DNA of 22,027 nucleotides from a virus: positions 1 through 22,027 of IMG/VR virus record IMGVR_UViG_3300006100_000091, one strand, 5' to 3'. Positions 5,411 through 12,643 of the stretch are shown piece by piece. The notes below the pieces were generated by a model that saw nothing but the letters and a program-made list of their open reading frames with translations, had not been told where the DNA came from and made no database searches. Made by a program: the position numbers and the translations under genes. Numbering within the stretch: position 1 is the stretch's first letter; the number at the start of each line of letters is the position of its first letter.

Positions 5411-5655
5411 TGAGATTGCTATATTTGCAAGGTATCGGTGAAAGTGCAAACGCGGTAATTATTGTTGCCGACAAAGTAGTTTCAATTCACCCGCGCATGG
5501 TCGGTGTAGATTTTAATGCTGTGCTAGAAACATACGATACTTACAAGGTAGAAGGCACGACCATTATTTGTGTAGGCGAAGCGTATATTGTGGCGAATGA
5601 ATTTGCTGATGTGTTGAAAATGTTAGAACAACAACCCACCGAGAGGAGCGAGTGA
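5410..5655 (+). CDS. Small phage protein of unknown function
   Basis: An 81-residue protein beginning MRLLYLQGIGESANAVIIV. I start it at the ATG at 5410, which has a GAGGGGG ribosome binding site and overlaps the preceding stop; an upstream TTG would add 21 residues that are only the shifted reading of the DUF551 gene. Alternating hydrophobic strands (AVIIVADKVVSIH, GTTIICVGEAYIV) suggest a small beta-rich fold, with a helical end FADVLKMLEQQ. It is part of the run of overlapping accessory genes. No family is recognised. Confidence 0.6.
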   Translation: MRLLYLQGIGESANAVIIVADKVVSIHPRMVGVDFNAVLETYDTYKVEGTTIICVGEAYIVANEFADVLKMLEQQPTERSE

Positions 5656-5861
5656 TGAAAGTATTGCAACTGAAAGAAATTTTAACGATGTTTGGCGATG
5701 AAACAGAAGTTTTTATTCAAACTACACCACACGATTTATGTCAACCTATTACCAAAAAAGCCATCAGCTTAATCGGTGCTTCGATTGATAGCCGTTCGGG
5801 GTGTTTAAATAAAGAGAAAGTTCTTCTAACCGCTTATTTCCCACACGAGGCAACCCAATGA
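5655..5861 (+). CDS. Small phage protein of unknown function
   Basis: A 68-residue protein beginning MKVLQLKEILTMFGDETEVFI. The start is the ATG at 5655 in a TGATG overlap with the previous gene, with GAGAGGAGCG upstream; a GTG directly in front is also possible. The sequence LKEILTMFGDETEVFIQ is like the short phage proteins that pair an N-terminal helix with a small sheet, but I cannot assign a family. The stop overlaps the next ATG (CAATGA). Confidence 0.6.
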   Translation: MKVLQLKEILTMFGDETEVFIQTTPHDLCQPITKKAISLIGASIDSRSGCLNKEKVLLTAYFPHEATQ

Positions 5862-6499
5862 CAACTGAATCACGCAGAGCGACACTAGAGAGATTGAACA
5901 AAATGCTTTATGATTTGGTGAAAGTAAACGTTGAAAAAGCAGCCCTAGACAGCGTTGCCGCGCCTGTGGCTGAACTGGAATTGCGAAAAGTCGGTTTCAC
6001 TTGCGAGCGTACTGGCGAACGCCACACTTACAATAGCATGACCGATTTTGTTATGGCATTCTTGACCATGAAGCGTGAACGCGATGAAGCGCTAGCCGCG
6101 CCTGTTGAATATGAATATCGCCCGTATAATCCAACAACTGGTTCCAACGGTGTTTCAGCGGAAGCTATTATTCCACACACAACAGCGCCTGTGCCGCAGC
6201 AAGAGGTGGTGGAGCGTGAAGCTAGAATCATAGCGGCAAAAAAAATGGGACTTATAAAAGACCCCTACGGTGAAAAACTACCGAACGACTTGTGGCGACA
6301 GTGCATTCCAGAGGCCAAAGCAGCCCTCTCCACCCTCCCCCAGCAGCGAGTGTGGACGCGGGAGGAGTTGGTTGACCTAATAGCGCCGCGCACAGGGTAC
6401 AACATGGATAATTATAACGGCACATCTTTTGCGCTCAGAATTGGCGGAGAAATTGCAGACGCCCTCATCGCCAAACAAGCCGTGATTGTGAGGGAGTGA
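5858..6499 (+). CDS. Mosaic early-operon protein of unknown function
   Basis: A 213-residue protein. It has an N-terminal helix (RRATLERLNKMLYDLVKVN), a middle part with FTCERTGERHTYNSMTDFVMA, proline-rich linkers with repeated APV elements (VAAPVAELE, LAAPVEYEY, TAPVPQQE), and a C-terminal part with VWTREELVDLIAP and an alanine-rich helix. Such linker-joined modules are typical of variable phage early-region proteins that recombine domain by domain. No catalytic motif is recognised. It is linked by four-base and TGATG overlaps to both neighbours. Confidence 0.6.
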   Translation: MTTESRRATLERLNKMLYDLVKVNVEKAALDSVAAPVAELELRKVGFTCERTGERHTYNSMTDFVMAFLTMKRERDEALAAPVEYEYRPYNPTTGSNGVSAEAIIPHTTAPVPQQEVVEREARIIAAKKMGLIKDPYGEKLPNDLWRQCIPEAKAALSTLPQQRVWTREELVDLIAPRTGYNMDNYNGTSFALRIGGEIADALIAKQAVIVRE

Positions 6500-6726
6500 T
6501 GAGCAGTACAGAAAAAAATATTTTTTTATTTCATGAGTTAACTCCTTTTAAATTTACAGGTGCTTTTGAAAGCTTGGATTCAAAATATTTTATAGGAAGT
6601 ATTGTTAGCGAATCTACGGGAATTATAATCGCAAACATTTCCTTGAATGGTGTCAATGCATCAAAAGAAAAAGTTAATCAAATTGGGGTTCTTTTAACCA
6701 AAATCTTAAACGACCTTGAACGGTAA
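6499..6726 (+). CDS. Small phage protein of unknown function
   Basis: A 75-residue protein beginning MSSTEKNIFLFHELTPFKF. The ATG at 6499 overlaps the preceding stop (TGATG) and has AGGGAG just upstream. Strand-rich segments (KYFIGSIV, GIIIANISLNG) and a final helix (VNQIGVLLTKILNDLE) suggest a small alpha/beta fold. Its base composition is more AT-rich than its neighbours, so it may be a recent acquisition. No family is recognised. Confidence 0.55.
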   Translation: MSSTEKNIFLFHELTPFKFTGAFESLDSKYFIGSIVSESTGIIIANISLNGVNASKEKVNQIGVLLTKILNDLER

Positions 6727-6733
6727 AAATTTC

Positions 6734-6832
6734 ATGAGCGCTAAAATCATATTATTCGGGTTAATCATAGGATATTTCATCCTAGGAATTACCATTGTTG
6801 TAACTGGTTGCGTATGGGGATGGTGTCAATGA
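6734..6832 (+). CDS. Tiny membrane peptide upstream of the exonuclease
   Basis: A 32-residue ORF, MSAKIILFGL onward, that is almost entirely hydrophobic (about residues 4-25 form one transmembrane segment) and ends CVWGWCQ. It fits exactly between the previous gene and the YqaJ start, and its stop overlaps the YqaJ ATG (CAATGA). No strong ribosome binding site precedes it. Together with the first gene of the operon it makes two small membrane peptides in this unit. Translation is likely but unproven. Confidence 0.45.
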   Translation: MSAKIILFGLIIGYFILGITIVVTGCVWGWCQ

Positions 6833-7518
6833 TTAAAATTCATGAAGAAGTAGTGCAAGGCAGTCAGGACTGGATGGCTTTACGGTGTGGCGTTTTAACG
6901 GCGAGTGACATGCATAAAATCGTTACTGAAACGACGCTAAAAGCAGCCAATAACGACAAATCACGGGCGCATGTGTATGAGATTCTTTCGCAGAAAATCA
7001 CCAAACACGTTGAACCCACCTATGAAAACATGAATATGCTAAGAGGCTATGAGGACGAAATAGAGTCACGTCGGCTTTATTCAGAGAACTACGCCCCTGT
7101 TACGGAAGTAGGGTTTATCACTAACGACAAATGGGGGTTTACGCTGGGCTATTCGCCAGACGGTTTAGTGGGGGATGATGGGTTAATTGAGTGCAAGTCC
7201 CGCGCCCAAAAGTACCAGATTCAGACCATTTTGAACGGTACTGTACCCCCTGAATATGTCATGCAGCTACAGACGGGGCTTTTGGTATCCGAAAGAGAGT
7301 GGATTGACTTTATCAGCTATTGTGGTGGACTGCCAATGTACACACTTCGAGTCTATCCCGACGCTAAGATTCAAGAGGCTATTATTGAGGCCGCTAGAGT
7401 GTTCTACGATAAGATTGACGAAATGATCCTGCAATTCTCGGAAAAGCTTTCAACGGAGCATTTACGTCTGATTGCTACGGAACGTCAAGACTACAGCACA
7501 GGAGGAATGCATGTCTGA
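6829..7518 (+). CDS. YqaJ-type viral recombinase (lambda-exonuclease-like nuclease)
   Basis: A 229-residue DNA exonuclease of the YqaJ/lambda Exo group, which resects double-strand ends for phage recombination. The family entry motif is near the N-terminus (VVQGSQDWMALRCGVLTASD, residues about 6-25). The catalytic core is GYSPDGLVGDDGLIECKS, with the aspartate of SPDG and the E-C-K triad-like site around residues 111-124. The following helix carries YVMQLQTGLLVSE, the conserved Q-x2-x-G segment. I start at the ATG at 6829, which overlaps the preceding stop; upstream Met codons in the same frame lie inside the tiny membrane gene. It is followed directly by its usual partner gene. Confidence 0.92.
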   Translation: MIKIHEEVVQGSQDWMALRCGVLTASDMHKIVTETTLKAANNDKSRAHVYEILSQKITKHVEPTYENMNMLRGYEDEIESRRLYSENYAPVTEVGFITNDKWGFTLGYSPDGLVGDDGLIECKSRAQKYQIQTILNGTVPPEYVMQLQTGLLVSEREWIDFISYCGGLPMYTLRVYPDAKIQEAIIEAARVFYDKIDEMILQFSEKLSTEHLRLIATERQDYSTGGMHV

Positions 7519-8062
7519 TATGACCAAAGTAATTGTCGCCAAGAGTGACCAGCTAAATACTGATGATTTAATAGGTGGAAGCCAGACCATTCACATTACC
7601 AAGGTTGCTATTGCTCAAGGCGGTGAGCAGCCCGTTTCTGTGCATTATGAAGGGGATCAGGGCAAGCCATACAAGCCGGGTAAATCAATGTGCAGGGTAA
7701 TGGTTGCGGCATGGGGCAATGATGCCAAAGCCTACGCAGGACGCTCTATGACGGTCTACAGGGACGAAAAGGTAAAATGGGCGGGTATGGAGGTAGGAGG
7801 CATCCGAATAAGCCACATGAGCCATATTAACGAACCTATGACCATTGCGCTTACTGCAACCAGAGGGAGCAAGAAGCTATTTACCGTAAAACCTTTAGTC
7901 ATTCTAACCGAGGAGGAGAAAAAAATAGCTACGGACGAGGCATCTAAAGGGATTGAACACCTAGAATCATGGTGGAAAGCTCTTACTGCTGCCGATAAAA
8001 AGAAATACCATCCGATTAAAGACGAACTCAAAACCATAGCAGAAGGAGTAAACCATGGCTAA
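7511..8062 (+). CDS. Conserved partner of the YqaJ exonuclease, possible annealing or ssDNA-binding protein
   Basis: A 183-residue protein found next to YqaJ-type nucleases in several phages as I recall them. AGGAGG lies six bases before the ATG at 7511, which overlaps the exonuclease gene by eight bases; earlier Met codons lack such a site. The central part (KSMCRVMVAAWG, later YAGRSMTVYRD and VGGIRISHMSHI) looks like an OB-like or small beta core that could bind DNA; the C-terminal part (WWKALTAADKKKYHPIKDEL) is a helical tail. Position and partner suggest single-strand annealing or end-protection in recombination. No RecT, Erf or Beta signature is recognised, so the role is inference. Confidence 0.65.
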   Translation: MSDMTKVIVAKSDQLNTDDLIGGSQTIHITKVAIAQGGEQPVSVHYEGDQGKPYKPGKSMCRVMVAAWGNDAKAYAGRSMTVYRDEKVKWAGMEVGGIRISHMSHINEPMTIALTATRGSKKLFTVKPLVILTEEEKKIATDEASKGIEHLESWWKALTAADKKKYHPIKDELKTIAEGVNHG

Positions 8063-8258
8063 ACGACGCTACAAAATTGAAATCACCGACTATGACCGCC
8101 TACAAGAAGCCTATCCGCTGGCAATTAAAGAAAGGGTCATTCGCACTTTTGACTATGCCTACATTGCAAAGCTGCTGGATTGTCAACTACCTGTCCCCGG
8201 CGTCATTGTAGGGGATCAGCAAATGGACATTGAAACACTAATCAGAAAGGAAGCGTAA
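8055..8258 (+). CDS. Small phage protein of unknown function
   Basis: A 67-residue basic protein beginning MAKRRYKIEITDYDRLQEAY. It overlaps the end of the previous gene by eight bases, with AGGAG just upstream, and its stop abuts the next ATG. The sequence KRRYKIEITDYDRLQE with a helix-rich middle (LAIKERVIRTFDYAYIAKLL) could be a small nucleic-acid-associated or regulatory protein. I do not recognise it. Confidence 0.55.
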   Translation: MAKRRYKIEITDYDRLQEAYPLAIKERVIRTFDYAYIAKLLDCQLPVPGVIVGDQQMDIETLIRKEA

Positions 8259-8579
8259 ATGTACCAGCTTAGTATTCTTCTAAGTCACCATAATCAAGTC
8301 ATTAGCTTGATTTACAACACCAAAGAAAAGGTGGATGCTGCGTGTAAATCTGTGATGAATTTAATTGAAAACCATGAAAATGTTATCACTATTGATGATG
8401 AGCACGCTCATTCTGCTACTTTTTACAGCAAGAGCGTAACTTCTATCTTGGTTTCAAACTACGACGCTGATTTGAATTTGCAGGTGGACAAGAAATTTTT
8501 AGAGGCTCGTTCCCAAAAGAAATTCGAGAACAAACTACGCACTGACCCATCATTCAATTTAACTGGAGGCATCCAATGA
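8259..8579 (+). CDS. Small phage protein of unknown function
   Basis: A 106-residue protein beginning MYQLSILLSHHNQVISLIYN. The N-terminal two-thirds show a strand-helix-strand pattern (LSILLSHHNQVISLIY, VDAACKSVMNLIENH, VITIDDEHAHSATF) with several histidines. The lysine-rich C-terminus (FLEARSQKKFENKLR) is probably helical. It starts one base after the previous stop codon (TAAATG) and overlaps the next gene by four bases. No family is recognised. Confidence 0.55.
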   Translation: MYQLSILLSHHNQVISLIYNTKEKVDAACKSVMNLIENHENVITIDDEHAHSATFYSKSVTSILVSNYDADLNLQVDKKFLEARSQKKFENKLRTDPSFNLTGGIQ

Positions 8580-8764
8580 CGGAAGAACCACCATCACTGG
8601 CTGACGTAGCCGAAAAACAAACGGACGAAGCCAAAATCTATCTAAAAATAGCCCAAGCCATTAAACTGAAACAATGGTGCGTCGAACAAGCCGTTCAATC
8701 CCATTCTTTGAGTGATCCTCTTAGCTTGGCTAATAATTTTTACAAATTTATCACTACGCCTTAA
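8576..8764 (+). CDS. Last gene of the rightward operon, unknown
   Basis: A 62-residue acidic, helical protein beginning MTEEPPSLADVAEKQTDEAK, with a following helix IYLKIAQAIKLKQWCVEQAV. It overlaps the previous gene (ATGA). Its stop codon overlaps the stop codon of the opposing spanin-like gene at 8761-8764, so the two operons meet end to end with no visible terminator. Function unknown. Confidence 0.55.
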   Translation: MTEEPPSLADVAEKQTDEAKIYLKIAQAIKLKQWCVEQAVQSHSLSDPLSLANNFYKFITTP

Positions 8765-9006
8765 TTTACACACCCGCGTTTGAAGAACTCCTGCTGCTTG
8801 GTGTATTTATCAAACCAAACTGCAAACGTAGGGGGAGTCCTGACAGAGTCTATCCAGTCTAGGGTAGCTCTGTCAGGTATCACAGGGGAAGGGCAGAAAT
8901 AAGGAACAGGCTTATTCGTCGTCCCGCAAGCGCACAACATTGTCATGGACGCTATTGCTAGGCTTAGAAAGAGCCTCCGCTTCATCTTTGTAAGGTTGTA
9001 TGGCAT
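8761..9006 (-). CDS. Rz1-like outer-membrane lipoprotein (o-spanin)
   Basis: An 81-residue lipoprotein expected in the outer membrane and periplasm, as the outer half of a spanin that fuses the two membranes at the end of lysis. The signal peptide MKRRLFLSLAIASMTM runs into the lipobox LCAC, followed by GTTNKPVPYFCPSPVIP, proline-rich as in Rz1 proteins. The start is set by AGGAGG nine bases before the ATG at 9006; a longer start at 9093 reads the neighbouring gene in the wrong frame. The first 95 bases overlap the preceding small ORF in another frame, the usual overlapped spanin layout. The coding region also contains a strong hairpin at 8839-8877. Confidence 0.75.
   Translation of the reverse strand: MPYNLTKMKRRLFLSLAIASMTMLCACGTTNKPVPYFCPSPVIPDRATLDWIDSVRTPPTFAVWFDKYTKQQEFFKRGCVN
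8839..8877. repeat. Strong inverted repeat inside the o-spanin gene
   Basis: CCTGACAGAG (8839-8848) is exactly complementary to CTCTGTCAGG (8868-8877). Inside, CTATCC can pair with GGGTAG with one wobble, leaving a six-base loop, so the stem is about 16 bp. No T run follows on either strand, so this is not a classical terminator. Possible roles are transcript-end protection, RNase III processing or blocking of the opposing operon. Confidence 0.65.
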
Positions 9007-9103
9007 TTTTAATGTCCTCCTGCTCTTGGTGGGCGCTGAACAACCTGTCCAGCCACCCCCCAATGAGTGATTTAACCACTGCAAATGCAACACTGAACCA
9101 CAT
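8912..9103 (-). CDS. Small lysis-cassette protein, possible i-spanin-like partner
   Basis: A 63-residue protein beginning MWFSVAFAVVKSLIGGWLDR. The first 19 residues are hydrophobic or amphipathic and could act as a short membrane anchor; the rest (SAHQEQEDIKNAIQPYKDEAEALSK) is charged and helical, as in the periplasmic part of an inner-membrane spanin. Its 3' half contains the start and the ribosome binding site of the lipoprotein gene in a different frame. The ATG is shared with the stop of the preceding gene (TAATG). It is much shorter than a standard Rz protein, so the i-spanin call is uncertain. Confidence 0.5.
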   Translation of the reverse strand: MWFSVAFAVVKSLIGGWLDRLFSAHQEQEDIKNAIQPYKDEAEALSKPSNSVHDNVVRLRDDE

Positions 9104-9471
9104 TATGCAACCGTTGGAGAAGCGCCTTCTACCACAGCAGCGGGTTTAGGCAGGTTAGCAATAATGAGTGATACAGCACCATGCGCTGCGTTCACAGCGT
9201 CTTGCTTCAAATCTTCTTTAACTTGAGCCGTAACTTGTGGAACCAATGCAGCAATCGCAGCACCCACGTTACCGCCCGATGCAATGACCGTACCAATATC
9301 TTCCAAACCTTGTTCTAAAATGGTCAGACCTTGTTGGCCGATGGTAGCTTCAATTTGTTTTGCCAAAGCAGCAAGACCGGGAAGAAGCTTCTGCTCCAGT
9401 TCCGTAAATACGGTATCTACTTCGGTTTCGGTTGAATCAAAAAAATCTACAATTTTAGTCCAAATGCTCAT
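9103..9471 (-). CDS. Alpha-helical lysis-cassette protein
   Basis: A 122-residue protein of unknown function, alanine- and valine-rich with long amphipathic helices (TVFTELEQKLLPGLAALAKQ, later VGAAIAALVPQVTAQV and AAHGAVSLIIANLP). The hydrophobic stretches are short for a membrane span, so a soluble bundle or a weakly inserting, holin-like protein are both possible. It lies between DUF5675 and the spanin-like pair, a place where phages put holins and regulators of lysis. AGGGGAT precedes the ATG. Confidence 0.5.
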   Translation of the reverse strand: MSIWTKIVDFFDSTETEVDTVFTELEQKLLPGLAALAKQIEATIGQQGLTILEQGLEDIGTVIASGGNVGAAIAALVPQVTAQVKEDLKQDAVNAAHGAVSLIIANLPKPAAVVEGASPTVA

Positions 9472-9479
9472 AAAATCCC

Positions 9480-9860
9480 CTATTGAATGGTGAGGCTGAA
9501 TGAATCAGCTAGAGTAGATAATAACATACGAAATGTTGAACGGCTATTCAAAACTGCAACCATTCCATCAATGTTTCCAATGGTATCACCCACTCCAATG
9601 CAACCCAGAAGTTCATCAGCTAGGTTTGCGGGGTGAATCTCTATGTTTGTGCGGTTAGGTACATCCCGTGCTATCCACACACTACCATGCTTAGGACTGA
9701 TATAACGGTTGAATTCATACGTTCCCAGCGGAATGCAGCTTTTGTCAGGTAGGTTTTCTTTCCACGGTAATTCGATGGTGTAGCAAAGGTGATTACCATC
9801 ATCATCAAATAACTCGCCCAGTGTCCCATCATCAGTCGATGGTTGGCGTTTGAGAAGCAT
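9480..9860 (-). CDS. DUF5675 protein, candidate cell-wall-lysis enzyme
   Basis: A 126-residue member of the DUF5675 type. The family phrases are GTLGELFDDDG, CYTIELPWKENLPD, CIPLGTYEF, then NIEIHPAN with H76 and GCIGVGD with C87. The order of a conserved histidine followed by GC resembles the active site of YkuD-type L,D-transpeptidases, so a wall-active cysteine enzyme is a fair hypothesis. No other endolysin (lysozyme, amidase or peptidase) is visible in this cassette, which makes this gene the best candidate for that job. GGGAGG precedes the ATG, which shares a base with the stop of the upstream membrane gene. Confidence 0.75.
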   Translation of the reverse strand: MLLKRQPSTDDGTLGELFDDDGNHLCYTIELPWKENLPDKSCIPLGTYEFNRYISPKHGSVWIARDVPNRTNIEIHPANLADELLGCIGVGDTIGNIDGMVAVLNSRSTFRMLLSTLADSFSLTIQ

Positions 9861-10159
9861 TAGTGCCTCCCAAGCAAAGATTTAATGTCCTCTGATACTA
9901 CGTCCAAACGGTCGTGTAACCGTTCAAAAGATTCTTTTACATCTTTGTTTGCTGCAAATGTCTTAAAACTTTCTAATTTATGTTCGTCCAAATTTTTTTG
10001 GACTTCATTGACATTTTTCTGCACAAGACTGACTTTGACATCATTATTATCAACTTGTTTTACTATCCTCATACCAAAGTATCCCAAAACAGTCATAACA
10101 CCTGCCAATAAACCCGTTATCAACTCGTGAATAAAAGAATATTCATATTCAGTAGCCAT
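9860..10159 (-). CDS. Membrane-anchored coiled-coil protein of the lysis cassette
   Basis: A 99-residue protein with one transmembrane segment at about residues 12-31 (LITGLLAGVMTVLGYFG) and a long charged helix behind it (KVSLVQKNVNEVQKNLDEH, later FERLHDRLDVVSEDIKSLL). This is the layout of XhlA-like lysis-associated proteins and also of Rz-type inner-membrane spanins. It starts three bases after the stop of the large esterase fibre gene. A holin, holin partner or i-spanin are the realistic choices; I cannot decide between them. Confidence 0.65.
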   Translation of the reverse strand: MATEYEYSFIHELITGLLAGVMTVLGYFGMRIVKQVDNNDVKVSLVQKNVNEVQKNLDEHKLESFKTFAANKDVKESFERLHDRLDVVSEDIKSLLGRH

Positions 10160-10162
10160 GTC

Positions 10163-12643
10163 TTATCTCATTCTTACAGCGGTTATTTTCCCTGTTGAAG
10201 TCGCAGTGGAAACAGCAAAACTGCCGTTTGCTACAAGATAAACTGTTGTAGTTCCTGATAATTTTAATGTTTGTGGTGGTACAGTCAATATTGTGGCTGG
10301 GTTTCCACCTGTTAAATATGAACCTGCATAAGTCGCAAAATCTGGAACGGTTGGTAAAGTAGCTGATGTAGTGCTAATACCAGCAGAAAATATGGTGGCG
10401 GTGGTAGTTCCAGCTAAGTTAAAAGAAGCTGACCCATACACTAACCATTGCCCTGCTGTGAGAGAAATAGATGTAATATTTGCAGAAGTACCTGATGAAA
10501 GACTAACAGCCGTACCAGTCGATGTTACGGTTTCTCCAACTATACCAGCCGACGCACTATCATTGGTGGTAGTTCCTTTTATGCCGCCAGTTGTAGGAGA
10601 AAAAATTAATTGAGGAACAGTAAGAGTTTTTCCTACTCCATCAAAAGCACCGACTTTGTTACCGTTTGCATAAATATTAACAACGCCGGATGACCCATTT
10701 GCAGATAGGTCCAATTCGTTGTCGGTTGAATACAAATAGGCCGCATTAGCTGATGTGAACGGAGAAGTTCCACCATTAGAACTATTGATACCCATATTAA
10801 TAAAATGGGTCGTGGCCGTACCGTTATCTGCTGTTGCAACAAAATCGGAACTTGCTGCTGATCCTGAATTGGTATTTTGAATGCTTACTTGGTAGTAATT
10901 GTTCACGTTTCCTGTGAATTGCGCTGCAATAGTATCGATTGTGTCAATGTATCCACCCGTACCAAGAATCAATGGAAGCGTGATATTTTGATTGTAGTTG
11001 GTGTTATTTAAAACGCTCCCTGTAAATCTTCCATAGGTGCTATCAACTATTGCTGCATAGGTATTGCCCAAAGCCATTTCGCTTGCTGCGGTGAAATGTA
11101 AATTATCAGCGTTTAGAGCTAAGTTTGTGGTATCAACGTATCTGTTACCCGCTGCTGCACCAACTGCTTTTTGAGCAGCGCGTACAGTTGCTTGATAAGG
11201 AACCGTCGCAATAGACTGATTAGGCAAACCTGCAATCACAAATAAATAGTTTGGAGATAACGTGTAGCTTGCAAACAAAGTGGACTTCAAAGCTGCTGCA
11301 AATGCCGTTAGATTGGATTGATACGCATTGGCATTAGTTTGGTTTTGCGCGTCTGTTTCACCCTGATCCCAAATAAAATCATTCACTACCGCAATTTGTC
11401 CGGTTAAAGCAATCGCTGGCAAAGCTGCGTTTACTGCGTTTGTCAAACCAGTCCATTGAGCACCGGGGCCGGATGGGTTCCAGTTAGTTGCAAGGCTAGT
11501 GGCTCCTACTGCATATTTTACAATATAGGTAGGTTGTCCCGTAAATGCTGTAGCCGCTGCTCCAAAAGATACTTCTGGCCCTATGCTTTTTGCATCTAAA
11601 CCTTGGTTATTATTGCCGGATGATAGGGGGCTAAAAGTGTTCCCGTTCCAAATCAAAGACTGCAAATTAGGATAGTTAGCTGGAGTATACGGGAAAGGAG
11701 TATTTGCTACTGCACCGTTACCTACCATATTGCTCTGTCCAGCCAAGACAGATACTAGTGCCGTTTTAATGCCCGATAACCCACCAAGATACGATTGAAG
11801 CTGCGTAAGGAACGATGACGAAGGTACGCCGCCGCGATACATAGTAAATTGTCCAATTTGACCTAAGAAAGGCTGCAAACCTCCGTCTTGGTTGTTACCA
11901 ATAATTAAATTACCACCAGCATCTGTTCCCGGTGTTCCCGAGAAAGCTTGAACTGTGGTCATTGATAAAGTTACACCGTTGGCCGTAATTACTGGAGCTA
12001 CGGTTGGCGTAGAAGTATTGTAAGAAATAGTTATTTCATACGGAACATTAAGCGCAAAAATTGCCGGAGTATCCCATATACCAGTTGTGGTGCTACCCCC
12101 AGCAGAAAACCTCATAGTTACTTTAGAGCCAGACCCATAAAACAAAGCAGAATAACCAGAAGTAGTGACCCCTGCTACATTGGTACTTTTATAAAAAATC
12201 GCGCTGTTTGAACCATTTCCAGTAGCCATTGCGGTCAAAGAAATAGTACCGCCGCCCGAAAATATATTTTGAAGATTTGATGCATCTGTTACTACAAGGT
12301 CATCAAGGCCTTGAAAATCCATGCCGGGGGCAGTTCCATTAAACCCAGTTGATGACCAAATTGGTTTTGCACCGCCCGATTGGTTTGCATTGTATGAGTT
12401 ACCAGATTTATCGTTGATAGTGGCAACTTTACTGCCTGATAAAGTCAAAGAAGCGTAATCATTGGAATCAAGCCAAAGAACTGTACCGCCTGCTGCTAAT
12501 ACAGGGCTAAATGCGTAATTCTGACCCGTTGGGCTTTGGCCTTGAGTCGTAGAATTAAGCGGATTAAAAATACCCCCGCCAGCAAATTGGGCGAGGGATG
12601 GTGAGGCAAGTAAAATGAAAAGAAGGGCAAGTATCTTTCTCAT
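10163..12643 (-). CDS. Large tail fibre with LamG-like and SGNH/SASA esterase domains and a Sec signal
   Basis: An 826-residue protein, probably a receptor-binding fibre that deacetylates surface glycans. Residues 1-19 are a typical Sec signal peptide (RKILALLFILLASPSLAQ, cleavage after SLA). Residues about 45-280 look like a concanavalin/LamG-type sandwich with WLDSNDYASL and DKSGNSYNA. Residues about 295-535 form an SGNH esterase of the sialate-O-acetylesterase (SASA) type: GQSNM with Ser304, QGETD at 427-431, and DNLH with D513 and H516. The last 130 residues (AVSLSSGTSANITSISL, GQWLVYGSASF) are a C-terminal module common in phage fibres. It overlaps the preceding small gene by four bases. 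A secreted enzyme rather than a virion part is the alternative. Confidence 0.8.
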   Translation of the reverse strand: MRKILALLFILLASPSLAQFAGGGIFNPLNSTTQGQSPTGQNYAFSPVLAAGGTVLWLDSNDYASLTLSGSKVATINDKSGNSYNANQSGGAKPIWSSTGFNGTAPGMDFQGLDDLVVTDASNLQNIFSGGGTISLTAMATGNGSNSAIFYKSTNVAGVTTSGYSALFYGSGSKVTMRFSAGGSTTTGIWDTPAIFALNVPYEITISYNTSTPTVAPVITANGVTLSMTTVQAFSGTPGTDAGGNLIIGNNQDGGLQPFLGQIGQFTMYRGGVPSSSFLTQLQSYLGGLSGIKTALVSVLAGQSNMVGNGAVANTPFPYTPANYPNLQSLIWNGNTFSPLSSGNNNQGLDAKSIGPEVSFGAAATAFTGQPTYIVKYAVGATSLATNWNPSGPGAQWTGLTNAVNAALPAIALTGQIAVVNDFIWDQGETDAQNQTNANAYQSNLTAFAAALKSTLFASYTLSPNYLFVIAGLPNQSIATVPYQATVRAAQKAVGAAAGNRYVDTTNLALNADNLHFTAASEMALGNTYAAIVDSTYGRFTGSVLNNTNYNQNITLPLILGTGGYIDTIDTIAAQFTGNVNNYYQVSIQNTNSGSAASSDFVATADNGTATTHFINMGINSSNGGTSPFTSANAAYLYSTDNELDLSANGSSGVVNIYANGNKVGAFDGVGKTLTVPQLIFSPTTGGIKGTTTNDSASAGIVGETVTSTGTAVSLSSGTSANITSISLTAGQWLVYGSASFNLAGTTTATIFSAGISTTSATLPTVPDFATYAGSYLTGGNPATILTVPPQTLKLSGTTTVYLVANGSFAVSTATSTGKITAVRMR

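Noticed and set aside
7756-8037. Leftward 93-residue hydrophobic ORF
   Set aside because: It lies fully inside the coding strand of the recombination partner gene; no ribosome binding site and no neighbours on that strand.
9007-9093. Longer form of the o-spanin
   Set aside because: It would place 29 residues before the lipoprotein signal peptide and is the shifted reading of the neighbouring ORF.
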